Shown here: in pieces, positions 35,388-43,955 of the stretch
Layout: every line of letters begins with the position of its first letter
Numbering within the stretch: position 1 is the stretch's first letter
NCBI RefSeq assembly: GCF_012849555.1
Contig: NZ_CP051685.1
Location: forward strand, 186,001-250,000
Source: Massilia forsythiae
Lineage (GTDB): Bacteria; Pseudomonadota; Gammaproteobacteria; Burkholderiales; Burkholderiaceae_D
DNA length: 64,000 bases
Direction of reading: 5' to 3'
Position numbers and translations under genes: made by a program
The notes under the pieces: model-generated
Database searches by the model: none
What the model saw: the letters and a program-made list of their open reading frames with translations, nothing else
What the model was told of the DNA's origin: nothing

Positions 35388-35446
35388 GGCGGCCGGATGA
35401 TGATTGTTCAAGATGCTTCCTTCGACGATGGATGATGGATGCGGGC

Positions 35447-36439
35447 TCAGGCGGCGGCGCGCTTGCGCCCGCTGTCCAGCCGCTTGTCTTCCACCTGCAG
35501 GAAAGCGGCGTAGGCACGTCGCAAGCCTTCCGGCAAGGGCGTGCTGGCCTGCCAGCCGAGCCGTTTCAGCTTGGACACGTCGAGCAGCTTGCGCGGCGTG
35601 CCGTCCGGCTTGCTGGTATCGAAGCCGATGCGGCCGCGGTAGCCGACCACCTCGCCCACCAGGCGCGCCAGGTCGGCGATGGTGACGTCCTCGCCGGTGC
35701 CGACGTTGATGTGCGAATGCATGGGATCGGTATGCGCGGCATAGCTGGCGCGGTCCAGGTTCATCACGTGCACGCTGGCGGCGGCCATGTCGTCGACGTA
35801 GAGGAATTCGCGCATCGGCTTGCCGCTGCCCCAGATCACGACTTCGGGCGCGTCCGCGAGGCGGGCTTCGTGGAAGCGCCGCACCAGGGCCGGGATCACG
35901 TGGCTGTTTTCCGGGTGATAGTTGTCGCCCGGCCCGTACAGGTTGGTCGGCATCACGCTGCGGTAATCGGTGCCGTACTGGCGGTTATAGCTTTCGCACA
36001 GCTTGATGCCGGCGATCTTGGCCATGGCATACGGTTCGTTGGTCGGCTCCAGCATGCCGCCCATCAGGTCCTGCTCGCGGATCGGCTGCGGCGCCAGGCG
36101 CGGATAGATGCAGGACGAACCGAGGAACAGCAGTTTCTGCACGCCGCTGCGCCAGGCTTCGTGCACGACGTTGGCCTGTACCATCATGTTGTCGTATATA
36201 AATTCCGCCGGATAGGTATTGTTGGCGTGGATGCCGCCGACCCTGGCCGCCGCCAGGTAGACCTGGTCGATGCGTTCGCTGCGGAAGAAGTCGCGTACGC
36301 GCGCCTGGTCGGTGAGTTTCAGTTCGGCGTGGCTGCGCGTGACGATGCCGGTATGGCCGCGCGCGCGCAGGGTGCGCACGATGGCCGAGCCGACCAATCC
36401 CTGATGGCCGGCGACATAGATGCGGGGTTGCGTATTCAA
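35447..36439 (-). CDS. fcl: GDP-L-fucose synthase
   Basis: 330 residues, an extended SDR enzyme. It has NAD(P)-binding [30 protein letters not shown] and the catalytic [15 protein letters not shown] with Tyr and Lys. [19 protein letters not shown] is typical of Fcl/WcaG. It converts GDP-4-keto-6-deoxymannose to GDP-L-fucose by epimerisation and NADPH reduction. It follows gmd by three bases and so completes that pathway. The C-terminus has a basic Arg/Lys-rich tail beyond the normal fold. Expect cytoplasmic action and a fucose residue in the EPS. Confidence 0.95.
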   Translation of the reverse strand: MNTQPRIYVAGHQGLVGSAIVRTLRARGHTGIVTRSHAELKLTDQARVRDFFRSERIDQVYLAAARVGGIHANNTYPAEFIYDNMMVQANVVHEAWRSGVQKLLFLGSSCIYPRLAPQPIREQDLMGGMLEPTNEPYAMAKIAGIKLCESYNRQYGTDYRSVMPTNLYGPGDNYHPENSHVIPALVRRFHEARLADAPEVVIWGSGKPMREFLYVDDMAAASVHVMNLDRASYAAHTDPMHSHINVGTGEDVTIADLARLVGEVVGYRGRIGFDTSKPDGTPRKLLDVSKLKRLGWQASTPLPEGLRRAYAAFLQVEDKRLDSGRKRAAA

Positions 36440-36442
36440 CGT

Positions 36443-37558
36443 TCACTCCAAGGAAATTGCAACGTTGTAACCATGCGAGGCCAGCAGTTTGTGGCGGCGC
36501 GCCGTATCGAGGTCGTGCGCCACCATCTCCTGCACCATCGCTTCGAAACCGGTGCGCGGCTCCCATCCCAGCCGGTTGCGCGCCTTGCCCGGATCACCCA
36601 ACAGCGTTTCGACCTCGGTCGGGCGGAAATAGTGCGGATCGATGGCGACGATCGGCTGGCCGGCCACCACCGCCGGCGCCTTGTCGCCCGTCACCGCCGC
36701 CGCCACGCCGCGCTCGTGCACGCCTTCTCCCTGCCAGGCGAGGACGATGCCCAGCTCGCGCGCGGCCAGTTCGACGAAGCTGCGCACGCTGTGCTGGCGG
36801 CCGGTCGCGATCACGTAGTCCTCGGCCACGTCCTGCTGCAGCATCAGCCATTGCATTTCCACGTAGTCGCGCGCGTGGCCCCAGTCGCGCAAGGCATCCA
36901 GGTTGCCGAGGAATAGTTGCTGCTCCAACCCCTGGGCGATATTGGCCAGCGCGCGCGTGATCTTGCGCGTGACGAAGGTCTCGCCGCGGCGCGGCGATTC
37001 GTGGTTGAACAGGATGCCGTTGCAGGCATACATCCCATAGGCTTCACGGTAATTGACGGTGATCCAGTAGGCATACAACTTGGCCACCGCGTACGGGCTG
37101 CGCGGATAGAACGGCGTGGTTTCGCACTGCGGCGTCTCGCGCACCAGGCCGTACAGTTCCGAGGTCGATGCCTGGTAGAAGCGGGTCGTGCGTTCCAGCC
37201 CCAGAAAACGGATCGCTTCCAGCAGGCGCAGGGTGCCGAGGGCGTCGACGTCGGCGGTGTATTCGGGCTCCTCGAACGAGACCGCGACGTGGCTCATGGC
37301 GCCCAGGTTGTAGACCTCGTCCGGCCGCACTTCCTGCATGATGCGGGTCAGGTTCGACGTGTCGGACAGGTCGCCGTAGTGCAGGAACAAACGGCTGTCC
37401 TCGACGTGCGGATCCTGGTAGATGTGGTCGATGCGGCCGGTGTTGAACAGCGAGGCGCGCCGCTTGATCCCATGCACCTCGTAGCCCTTGGCGAGCAGCA
37501 GTTCGGCCAGGTAGGAACCGTCCTGACCCGTCACTCCGGTGATCAGCGCTTTTTTCAT
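36443..37558 (-). CDS. gmd: GDP-mannose 4,6-dehydratase
   Basis: 371 residues. NADP-binding [20 protein letters not shown], the [15 protein letters not shown] segment, [13 protein letters not shown] and catalytic [37 protein letters not shown] is diagnostic of Gmd. It converts GDP-mannose to GDP-4-keto-6-deoxymannose, the Fcl substrate. The gene heads the long minus-strand run down to the GT2 gene, with the interrupted palindrome at 37605-37625 upstream. GDP-mannose comes from ManC at 8392-9810, in a separate transcription unit. Confidence 0.96.
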   Translation of the reverse strand: MKKALITGVTGQDGSYLAELLLAKGYEVHGIKRRASLFNTGRIDHIYQDPHVEDSRLFLHYGDLSDTSNLTRIMQEVRPDEVYNLGAMSHVAVSFEEPEYTADVDALGTLRLLEAIRFLGLERTTRFYQASTSELYGLVRETPQCETTPFYPRSPYAVAKLYAYWITVNYREAYGMYACNGILFNHESPRRGETFVTRKITRALANIAQGLEQQLFLGNLDALRDWGHARDYVEMQWLMLQQDVAEDYVIATGRQHSVRSFVELAARELGIVLAWQGEGVHERGVAAAVTGDKAPAVVAGQPIVAIDPHYFRPTEVETLLGDPGKARNRLGWEPRTGFEAMVQEMVAHDLDTARRHKLLASHGYNVAISLE

Positions 37559-37604
37559 GGTCTCCCACTTTCGGATCGCCGGGCAAGCACGCCACGGCCT
37601 GGAT

Positions 37605-37625
37605 TTATTGCAACATAAGCAATAA
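37605..37625. promoter_or_regulatory. Interrupted palindrome upstream of gmd, candidate operator
   Basis: TTATTGC-AACATAA-GCAATAA: seven-base perfect arms with a seven-base spacer, 47-67 bases before the gmd start. The region is AT-rich. EpsA-type LuxR proteins bind dyad sites, so it could be an EpsA or other regulator site (inference). A downstream -10 is not clear. Confidence 0.5.
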
Positions 37626-37809
37626 TTTTACGCAGCGCCGCCATCCCCGCAAGCGCAAATCCGGTGGCAAGCGTGCCATTTAAGCCTTGTTTAAGCGCGA
37701 TCTGCGCTCGGCTTGTTGCCTATCAAATTCCGCGTCGTAATAGTTCTAGTGAGCTATTACTATCTGGCTATTTTCATTTGCCACATCGGACGCGCCGTCA
37801 CCGGCGCGG

Positions 37810-39189
37810 CTAAAACGCGTTCTCCCGTACCAGCACGACTTTCACGGTCTTCAAAATGATCCACAGATCCAGCCACAGCGACCAGTTGCGCAGGTAATCC
37901 AGGTCGTAGTGGATGCGCGCTTCCATCTTGTCGAGCGTGGCCGTTTCGCCGCGCATGCCGTTTACCTGGGCCCAGCCGGTGATGCCGGGCTTGACCTTGT
38001 GGCGCAGCATGTAGCCCTTGATCAGCTTGCGGTACTGCTCGTTGTGCGCCACCGCATGCGGACGCGGCCCGACGATGCTCATCCGCCCCTGCAGCACGTT
38101 GACGAACTGCGGCAGTTCGTCCAGCGAGGTGCGGCGCAGGAAGCCGCCGACGGCGGTGACGCGGCCGTCGTTGCGCTGCGCCTGCGGCACGGCGCTGCCG
38201 TTCTCCATCACCTTCATCGAGCGGAACTTGTAGACGATGATCTCTTCGCCGTACAGGCCGTAGCGGCGCTGGCGGAAGATCACCGGTCCCGGCGAACTGA
38301 GCCGGACGGCGACGGCGATCGCCGCCATCAGCGGCGCCAGCAGCAGCAGGATGGCGCCGCCCAGCACGATGTCGGAAGCGCGCTTGATGGTGCTGTTCAA
38401 GCCCATGAACGGGGTTTCGCAGATGGCGATCACCGGCATGCCGCCGACATTGTCGAAACGCGCCTGCATCAGGTCGAAGATGTAGACGTCGGGCAGGAAA
38501 TACACCGAGGCCGTGGTGTCCTGCAGCTCGTCGATCAGCCGGCGCACGCGCGGCTGGGCCGACAGCGGCTGGCTGATGAAGATCATCTTGATGCCGTGCT
38601 CGCGCACGTACTGCGCCAGGGCGGCGGTCTTGCCCAGCACCGGATGCAGCATGCCGGCGGGATAGCGATCCTGGGCGCGGTCGTCGAAGAAGCCGCGTAC
38701 CGACATGAACAGGTTCGGGTGGCGCTCGCAGACGGCGGCGAACTTGACGCCGACGTCGTTGGCGCCCACCACCACCGCCGAGCGCACTTCCTTGCCCGGC
38801 TTGGCGCGCCTGGAGGTGCGCGCCGCGATGTGGCTGGCCAGCAGGATCACCGGCGTCGCCACGAACCAGGCCAGCACCACGCGCTCGTCGTAGTAATAGC
38901 GCAAGCCGCTGGACGAGCCGAGGAACAGCAGCACCGCGATCGTCAGGCACCAGCCGAACAGCGTGTCGCGCGCATACGCCCACATGCGTCCGCTGCGCCA
39001 GGTGCGGTACGGGTCGATGTGCTGGTACACCGCCGACGAGATGAAGAAGGCGAGGATCATCAGCACCAGCAGGTAGCCGGAAAAGGGTTCGTGGAACAGC
39101 AGCGCCGACAGGTACAGCGTCCCCATCACGATCAGCGGGTCGAGCACGCGCTGGAAGAACGAGATCAGCGGTATGTCGTTGACGGTCAT
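37810..39189 (-). CDS. epsB: Undecaprenyl-phosphate sugar phosphotransferase EpsB/WcaJ
   Basis: 459 residues. Four to five N-terminal membrane helices, a CoA-binding-like Rossmann middle domain (SAVVVGANDVGVKFAAVCER) and the C-terminal catalytic bacterial sugar transferase domain. In that domain: STIKRASDIVLGGAILLLLA, YKFRSMKV, RTSLDELPQFVNVLQGRMS, VGPRPHAV, and KPGITGWAQVNGMRGE. It transfers hexose-1-phosphate, usually glucose, to undecaprenyl phosphate, the first step of repeat-unit assembly. The gene follows epsL by nine bases. The 251 bases beyond it up to gmd contain the gmd promoter and no clear terminator. Confidence 0.94.
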   Translation of the reverse strand: MTVNDIPLISFFQRVLDPLIVMGTLYLSALLFHEPFSGYLLVLMILAFFISSAVYQHIDPYRTWRSGRMWAYARDTLFGWCLTIAVLLFLGSSSGLRYYYDERVVLAWFVATPVILLASHIAARTSRRAKPGKEVRSAVVVGANDVGVKFAAVCERHPNLFMSVRGFFDDRAQDRYPAGMLHPVLGKTAALAQYVREHGIKMIFISQPLSAQPRVRRLIDELQDTTASVYFLPDVYIFDLMQARFDNVGGMPVIAICETPFMGLNSTIKRASDIVLGGAILLLLAPLMAAIAVAVRLSSPGPVIFRQRRYGLYGEEIIVYKFRSMKVMENGSAVPQAQRNDGRVTAVGGFLRRTSLDELPQFVNVLQGRMSIVGPRPHAVAHNEQYRKLIKGYMLRHKVKPGITGWAQVNGMRGETATLDKMEARIHYDLDYLRNWSLWLDLWIILKTVKVVLVRENAF

Positions 39190-39198
39190 GGCCGCGGG

Positions 39199-40395
39199 TC
39201 AGAACTGCGCGCTGGCAGACAGGGTCACGCTGTTCGAGGTGAAGCTGCCGGTGCCGAGCGTGACCGAGCCGCTGCGCGCCTGGTGCGCGAACCCGGCCGC
39301 CACCTGCACGGTCAGGCGCGGCGACCAGGTGGCGCGCACGCCGGCAGTGCGGATGGCATCGTGCAGGCCGTCCAGGCCGCCGAAGCCGCGGCGCGGATTG
39401 TAGTCGCGGCGCTCGACGACGGCATCGGCGTTCACCCGGATCCTGGCGCTCGCATCCCACTGGGCGCCGATGCTGGCGCCCTTGTTCAGCGTATAGCTCA
39501 CCACGGTGCTCTCCAGCGGTGCGAAATCGCGCCAGACGGCGGCTTCGTAGCGCATCTTGCCGTGCGGCTGCCAGCTGGCCTTGGCCTTGCCGGCCACGCC
39601 GCTGGTCGCGCCTTCGCCGAACGACGGCTGGCGCCGGCGCGTGCTGCCGACCAGCGCGTCGAGCGTGGTGGCGCCGCTCGCCAGCCAGTTCACGTGCAGC
39701 TTGAGCTCGTCCTGGGTGAAATTGTCGTTGACGGCGACCGGGCCGACCGGGCGCGGGAACGGATAGCGCCCCCGCACCCGCCGTACCATCAGGCCGACCA
39801 TGCTGTCGCTGCGCGCCATGTAGCCGAGCTCCAGTTCCGACGTGTCCTCGGTGCGGTCGTTGAAGCGCTGGCTGAACAGCTCGTAGATATACTTGTCGCG
39901 CTGGACGCCGGCGCGCGCGCGCCAGGACGGGTGGAAGCGCCAGTAGCCTTCCGCATACTGGCTGCGGTTCTTGCGCAGGTTGCGTTCGTTGCTGCGGAAG
40001 TCGGTGTACGGCGCCAGCACCTGCTGGTAGGTGGCGCCGATCTTGCCTTCCAGGTGGTTGCCGAGCTGCCAGTACCAGGTTGCTTGCCCATCTTTGCCAT
40101 CGTAGTCGAGTTGCTTGAAATGGTCGAAGTTGGTTTTGGACAGCTTGGCCACGACAGAGATGCGTTGTCGGCTATATGTTTTGTCGAGTATCAAACCGCC
40201 TTCGCGCGTCCACCACGAATCGCTACGGGTGTTGTCGAAAGCCGGCTGATTGTCGGGCACGCGCAGCAGATTGTCGTCGTGGCCATAGGCCAGGTTGCCG
40301 ATCACCTGCAGGGTATCGCCGGGCATGGCGCCGGCCGGCAGCGCCAGGACGGCGCACACGACGGGCACGAGAGGACGCAGGCGGGCGGGCAGCAT
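39199..40395 (-). CDS. epsL: XrtB/EPS-associated outer-membrane protein EpsL
   Basis: 398 residues. A signal peptide (PLVPVVCAVLALPAGA) and a long run of amphipathic beta-strands such as LEGKIGATYQQVLAPYTDF and LTVQVAAGFAHQARSGSVTL, ending in the outer-membrane signature SVTLSASAQF (terminal Phe). It looks like a beta-barrel of 16-18 strands. EpsL occurs in XrtB loci and probably aids export of the polymer through the outer membrane. Upstream SD-like GAGAGGATG is ten bases before the ATG. It lies nine bases before epsB in the same operon. Confidence 0.88.
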   Translation of the reverse strand: MLPARLRPLVPVVCAVLALPAGAMPGDTLQVIGNLAYGHDDNLLRVPDNQPAFDNTRSDSWWTREGGLILDKTYSRQRISVVAKLSKTNFDHFKQLDYDGKDGQATWYWQLGNHLEGKIGATYQQVLAPYTDFRSNERNLRKNRSQYAEGYWRFHPSWRARAGVQRDKYIYELFSQRFNDRTEDTSELELGYMARSDSMVGLMVRRVRGRYPFPRPVGPVAVNDNFTQDELKLHVNWLASGATTLDALVGSTRRRQPSFGEGATSGVAGKAKASWQPHGKMRYEAAVWRDFAPLESTVVSYTLNKGASIGAQWDASARIRVNADAVVERRDYNPRRGFGGLDGLHDAIRTAGVRATWSPRLTVQVAAGFAHQARSGSVTLGTGSFTSNSVTLSASAQF

Positions 40396-40452
40396 GGTTG
40401 TTCATCCTCTCGAAGTGCGACACGACGAGCCCGATGAACGCGCCCGCCAGGT

Positions 40453-41235
40453 TTACCAGTACGACCAGTTGCCGGTCCAGACCACCCAGGCGCCCAGCAG
40501 GCCGTTGGTGACGGCATGCGCCAGGATCGGCGACCACAGCGTACGGTGGCGCATGTACAGCAGGCTGTACGCAGCGCCCGCGACGATGCCGGCAAGCCAA
40601 AGGTTATGCTCGAAGCCGAACAGAACGATGGTAATCGCGAAGCTCTTGAGTGTTATTTGAGATGGCGCAACGGTTTCAAAGTCGGACGCAACGACCCAAC
40701 GCATCAGGAAAGAACGCCAGAACAATTCTTCCATCACGGGCACGACCAGCGCGGCGCCGGCGATGCGGAACGCCACCAGCAGCCAGTCGATGCGGCCGCC
40801 ATTGCGCGGATCGAAGCCGGGGGACGAGCCCACCGTCATCCAGCCGGCGTCCAGGCTGACCCACAGCACCAGCACGGCGATGCCGGTGGCCATGGCGGTC
40901 AGTGCCGCGCGCAGTGCCGGGCGCGCCGTCCCGAGTTCGTGATAGTGCCGCCAGAACAGCGCCAGCAGCAGCGCCACCAGCCCGACCTTGACGGGATACA
41001 GCCAGCGCAGCGCGGCCGGCGCCACGCCCAGCCGCTCCAGCGCGTCGGCGATGACGATGAACAGCATGTAGGCCGCGAACGGCAGGATGCGCAGCCAGGC
41101 GGCGCGGTTGAGCATCGGCGCCTCGGCCGGTACACCGGCGGCGCCGGCAGGCGCGGCGGCCGATGACGATGCAGCCTGGCGGCGGTCTTGCGCGCGGTTC
41201 CGTTCGTCCTGCTGCTCGGTGTTGTGCTCGGTCAT
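40453..41235 (-). CDS. CAAX prenyl protease-related membrane protein (PEP-CTERM type)
   Basis: 260 residues from the ATG at 41235; a start at 41277 would add only 14 residues. About seven membrane helices. The ABI/CPBP protease motifs are present: EELFWRSF (motif 1, Glu-Glu and Arg), FGFEHNLWLAG (motif 2, His) and HAVTNGLLG (motif 3, His/Asn). This sub-family (TIGR03008-like, from memory) is found with exosortase genes. It may process PEP-CTERM-system proteins or peptides in the membrane. Its stop lies 57 bases before epsL, so both may share a transcript. The first 45 residues are polar and low-complexity. Confidence 0.85.
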   Translation of the reverse strand: MTEHNTEQQDERNRAQDRRQAASSSAAAPAGAAGVPAEAPMLNRAAWLRILPFAAYMLFIVIADALERLGVAPAALRWLYPVKVGLVALLLALFWRHYHELGTARPALRAALTAMATGIAVLVLWVSLDAGWMTVGSSPGFDPRNGGRIDWLLVAFRIAGAALVVPVMEELFWRSFLMRWVVASDFETVAPSQITLKSFAITIVLFGFEHNLWLAGIVAGAAYSLLYMRHRTLWSPILAHAVTNGLLGAWVVWTGNWSYW

Positions 41236-41298
41236 GTGCTCGCTAGTTTGGCCTGATCGGCAGGCGCCGGCCTGCATTCATTGCACGTGGCGCGCTCG

Positions 41299-43224
41299 TC
41301 ACTCGCCCCTGGCGCGCGCTTCCAGCTTTTCCCAGCGTTCCAGCGCGTCAAGCAGCAATTCGTCGATTTCGGCATAGCGCGCATTGATCCTGCGCGCATC
41401 GGCCGGATTGGTCTTGTAGAAATCGGGACCGTTCAGCAGCGCGCTGATCGCCGACTGCTCGTCCTCGAGGCTGGCGATCTGCTGCGGCAATTCCTCCAGC
41501 TCGCGCTGGTCCTTGTAGCTGAGCTTGACCTTCTTCGCCGGCGCGGCCTGGACTGCGGGCGCGGCCTCGGCCGGCCTGGCCGCGGGCGCACCCGCCTTCG
41601 CGGCCGGCGCGGCGACCTGCACAGGCGCGCTCGACTTCACGCGTTCCCAATCGCTGTAGCCGCCGACGAATTCGCGCCAGCGGGCCTGCCCTTCGGACAC
41701 GATCACTTCGGTCACCACGTTGTCCAGGAAGGTGCGGTCGTGGCTGACCAGGAACACGGTGCCGTCGTACTCGGTCAGCAGCTCTTCCAGCAATTCCAGC
41801 GTGTCGATGTCGAGGTCGTTGGTCGGTTCGTCCAGCACCAGGCAGTTGGCCGGCTTGGCGAACAGGCGCGCCAGCAACAGGCGGTTGCGCTCGCCGCCGG
41901 AGAGCGATTTCACCGGCGAACGCGCGCGTTCCGGCGCGAACAGGAAATCGCCCAGGTAGCTCATCACGTGCTTGCGCTGGCCGTTGACCTCGACCCAGTC
42001 GCTGCCCGGAGAAATGGTGTCGGCCAGCGTGGCTTCCTCGTTCAGCTGGGCGCGCATCTGGTCGAAGTAGGCCACGTTCAATTTGGTGCCCAGCTTGACC
42101 TTGCCGCTGTCGGCGGTCTCTTCGCCCAGGACGATTTTCAGCAGCGTCGTCTTGCCGGCGCCGTTGGGGCCGATCAGGCCGACCTTGTCGCCGCGCAGCA
42201 CGGTACCGGTGAAGTCCTTGATGATGGCTTTCTCGCCATAGCTCTTGGAAACGTTTTCCAGTTCCGCCACGATCTTGCCGGAACGTTCGCCGGTGCCGAT
42301 GTCGAGTCGCACCTGTCCCTGCTGGTCGCGCCGCGCCGAGCGCTCCAGGCGCAGGGCTTCCAGGCGCCGCACGCGGCCCTCGTCGCGGGTGCGACGTGCC
42401 TGCACGCCCTTGCGGATCCAGACCTCTTCCTGGGCCAGCACCTTGTCGAATTTGGCGTTCTCGATTTCCTCGTTGGCCAGCAGTTCGCGCTTGCGCTCCT
42501 GGTACTTGCTGAAGTTGCCGGGGAAGGACAGCAGACGGCCGCGGTCGAGCTCGATGATGCGGGTGGCCACGTTGTCGAGGAAGCGGCGGTCGTGGGTGAT
42601 GAACAGCACCGAGCCGCGGAATTCGCGCAGCAAGCCTTCCAGCCACTGGATCGAGGTGAAGTCGAGGTGGTTGGTCGGCTCGTCCAGCAGCAGCACGTCG
42701 GGGCCGGACACCAGCGCCACGGCCAGCGCCACGCGCTTCTGCATGCCGCCCGACAGCGTGCCCATGCGCGCCTCGCCGTTCAGTCCCAGGCGATCCAGCG
42801 TGGTGTCGACCTTGTTGCCGAGGTTCCAGGCATCGGTGGCGTCGAGCTTGACCTGCAGTTCGTGCATGCGCTCCATCAGCGCGTCGTCGTTGCCCTGGCC
42901 GAACTGGCCGGTCAGCGCCTCGTACTCGGCCAGCATCGATTGCTGTTCGCCCATGCCGGCGGCGACCGCGTCGAACACGCTCGTCTCCGGGTCGAACACC
43001 GGCTCCTGCTCGACGTAGGCGATGATGATGCCCTGCTGCATGACCAGCAGCCCGTCGTCCAGGCGCGAACGGCCGGAGATGATTTTCAGCAGCGACGACT
43101 TGCCGGTGCCGTTGCGGCCGATGAGGCCGACGCGTTCGCCGGCCTCCAGGGAAAAGTCGGCGTGGTCGAGCAGTGCGACATGGCCGAAAGCCAATTGCGC
43201 AGATGTAAGGGAGATGACAGCCAT
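41299..43224 (-). CDS. uup: ABC-F ATPase Uup
   Basis: 641 residues: two ABC domains with Walker A GRNGTGKSS and GPNGAGKTT, signatures LSGGMQKRVALA and LSGGERNRLLLA, and Walker B LLLDEPTNHLDF and VLDEPTNDLDI. A linker joins them (about 240-320). The C-terminal coiled coil (KDQRELEELPQQIASLEDEQ) identifies Uup. There are no membrane segments. Uup is a cytosolic ribosome-associated ATPase that also affects transposon excision and replication-fork events in E. coli. It is a housekeeping gene at the end of the EPS region and has 63 bases between its stop and the CAAX-type gene start. ATG at 43224; no strong ribosome site. Confidence 0.93.
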   Translation of the reverse strand: MAVISLTSAQLAFGHVALLDHADFSLEAGERVGLIGRNGTGKSSLLKIISGRSRLDDGLLVMQQGIIIAYVEQEPVFDPETSVFDAVAAGMGEQQSMLAEYEALTGQFGQGNDDALMERMHELQVKLDATDAWNLGNKVDTTLDRLGLNGEARMGTLSGGMQKRVALAVALVSGPDVLLLDEPTNHLDFTSIQWLEGLLREFRGSVLFITHDRRFLDNVATRIIELDRGRLLSFPGNFSKYQERKRELLANEEIENAKFDKVLAQEEVWIRKGVQARRTRDEGRVRRLEALRLERSARRDQQGQVRLDIGTGERSGKIVAELENVSKSYGEKAIIKDFTGTVLRGDKVGLIGPNGAGKTTLLKIVLGEETADSGKVKLGTKLNVAYFDQMRAQLNEEATLADTISPGSDWVEVNGQRKHVMSYLGDFLFAPERARSPVKSLSGGERNRLLLARLFAKPANCLVLDEPTNDLDIDTLELLEELLTEYDGTVFLVSHDRTFLDNVVTEVIVSEGQARWREFVGGYSDWERVKSSAPVQVAAPAAKAGAPAARPAEAAPAVQAAPAKKVKLSYKDQRELEELPQQIASLEDEQSAISALLNGPDFYKTNPADARRINARYAEIDELLLDALERWEKLEARARGE

Positions 43225-43348
43225 GATCGTGAGCAGCGCCGCGCGCCGGTCGGCGGGCGGACAAAAGGGTCGATGAAGCGGGCATTGTACCGACTGGCAC
43301 GACAACACTGCCAGTGCGTGCCGGAAAAGGCGGGAGAAAAACGGGGGA

Positions 43349-43423
43349 TGGTATCGCCAGCAGGAATCGAACCTGCATCTAAGTCTTAGGAGGACCTTGT
43401 ACTATCCATTGTACGATGGCGAC
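43349..43423 (-). tRNA. tRNA-Arg (anticodon CCT)
   Basis: 75 bases on the minus strand, 5' end at 43423. Acceptor stem GTCGCCA/TGGCGAT (one G-U pair), anticodon stem AGGTC/GACTT around loop CTCCTAA (anticodon CCT), T-arm GCAGGTTCGATTCCTGC, and encoded CCA at 43351-43349. It reads AGG. It lies between uup and the SulP gene, with no integrase nearby. Confidence 0.93.
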
Positions 43424-43443
43424 ACACCCTGTTGCAGCCGGCT

Positions 43444-43472
43444 ATTCTACCCGATGGCCGGCGCTACCACAA
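43444..43472 (-). promoter_or_regulatory. Sigma-70 promoter of tRNA-Arg
   Basis: On the minus strand, -35 TTGTGG (43472-43467), a 17-base spacer, and -10 TAGAAT (43449-43444). The predicted start near 43437 is about 14 bases before the tRNA 5' end. Confidence 0.7.
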
Positions 43473-43955
43473 TCGTCCGCCAATGGCATCGTTCCTGCCC
43501 ATGTGTGCATCCTGCAGCACGACACATTTTCTTTTTCGCGACGCTGGAAAACGATCCATATTCCGGCCGAATGATTTTATCCATTTTCTTTTTTCTTTTT
43601 GTATTCTCTAAGAAACTCTGCGCGTTCTTTTTTAAAAAGATTCATTTATTACAGAATGTAATTTAAGCCCTCCTTTTATTACAGAATGTAATGTAACAAG
43701 TTGTTGCGCGCTGCACAAATGCTCGGAATCCACATGTTATATTTTGCCCCGATGAATTCCCGGAGAAGGAATCGTCGTGCTGCGCCGTTTCGGTGCATTT
43801 CCCGGTTGATGCAACTTAAATCATGTGAAATGCACTGAAATGGATCGACCCAAGCCGTCAGCAAACTGATGTAATTTTCGTGTTTCCATTTTTTCCCATT
43901 GCTCGAAAACGATGGGTGCATGCCGATTCATATTCATAATTGTTTGCGAGGCCAC
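43473..43955. other. AT-rich gene-free region before the SulP gene
   Basis: 483 bases with no credible gene. 43540-43760 is very AT-rich (long T-runs, TTTTTTAAAAAGA), in contrast with the flanking GC-rich coding DNA. It holds the twin palindromes at 43645-43692 and a possible -10 (TATATT) at 43738-43743, with no convincing -35. The SulP start at 43956 has GAGG at five bases. Confidence 0.5.
43645..43692. promoter_or_regulatory. Two identical palindromic sites, candidate operators of the SulP/CA gene
   Basis: ATTACA-GAA-TGTAAT is a perfect 15-base dyad and occurs at 43648-43662 and again at 43678-43692, 30 bases apart (about three helical turns). Flanking bases are also repeated (TTTATTACAGAATGTAAT at 43645 and 43675). 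This arrangement suits cooperative binding of a dimeric regulator upstream of the SulP gene. The regulator is unknown. Confidence 0.65.

Noticed and set aside
34364..35411. Two separate genes in place of one broken epsD
   Set aside because: The parts supply the N- and C-terminal halves of one family with no start signal for the second half; GTG at 35020 lacks a ribosome site.
37661..37700. Sigma-54 promoter (GGTGGCAAGCGTGCCA) near gmd
   Set aside because: The -24/-12 elements would be only two bases apart in place of five.
43349..43955. Genomic-island insertion at tRNA-Arg
   Set aside because: No integrase, no duplicated tRNA end seen, and flanking genes are housekeeping or native-looking. 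The AT-rich stretch is short and carries operator-like sites.
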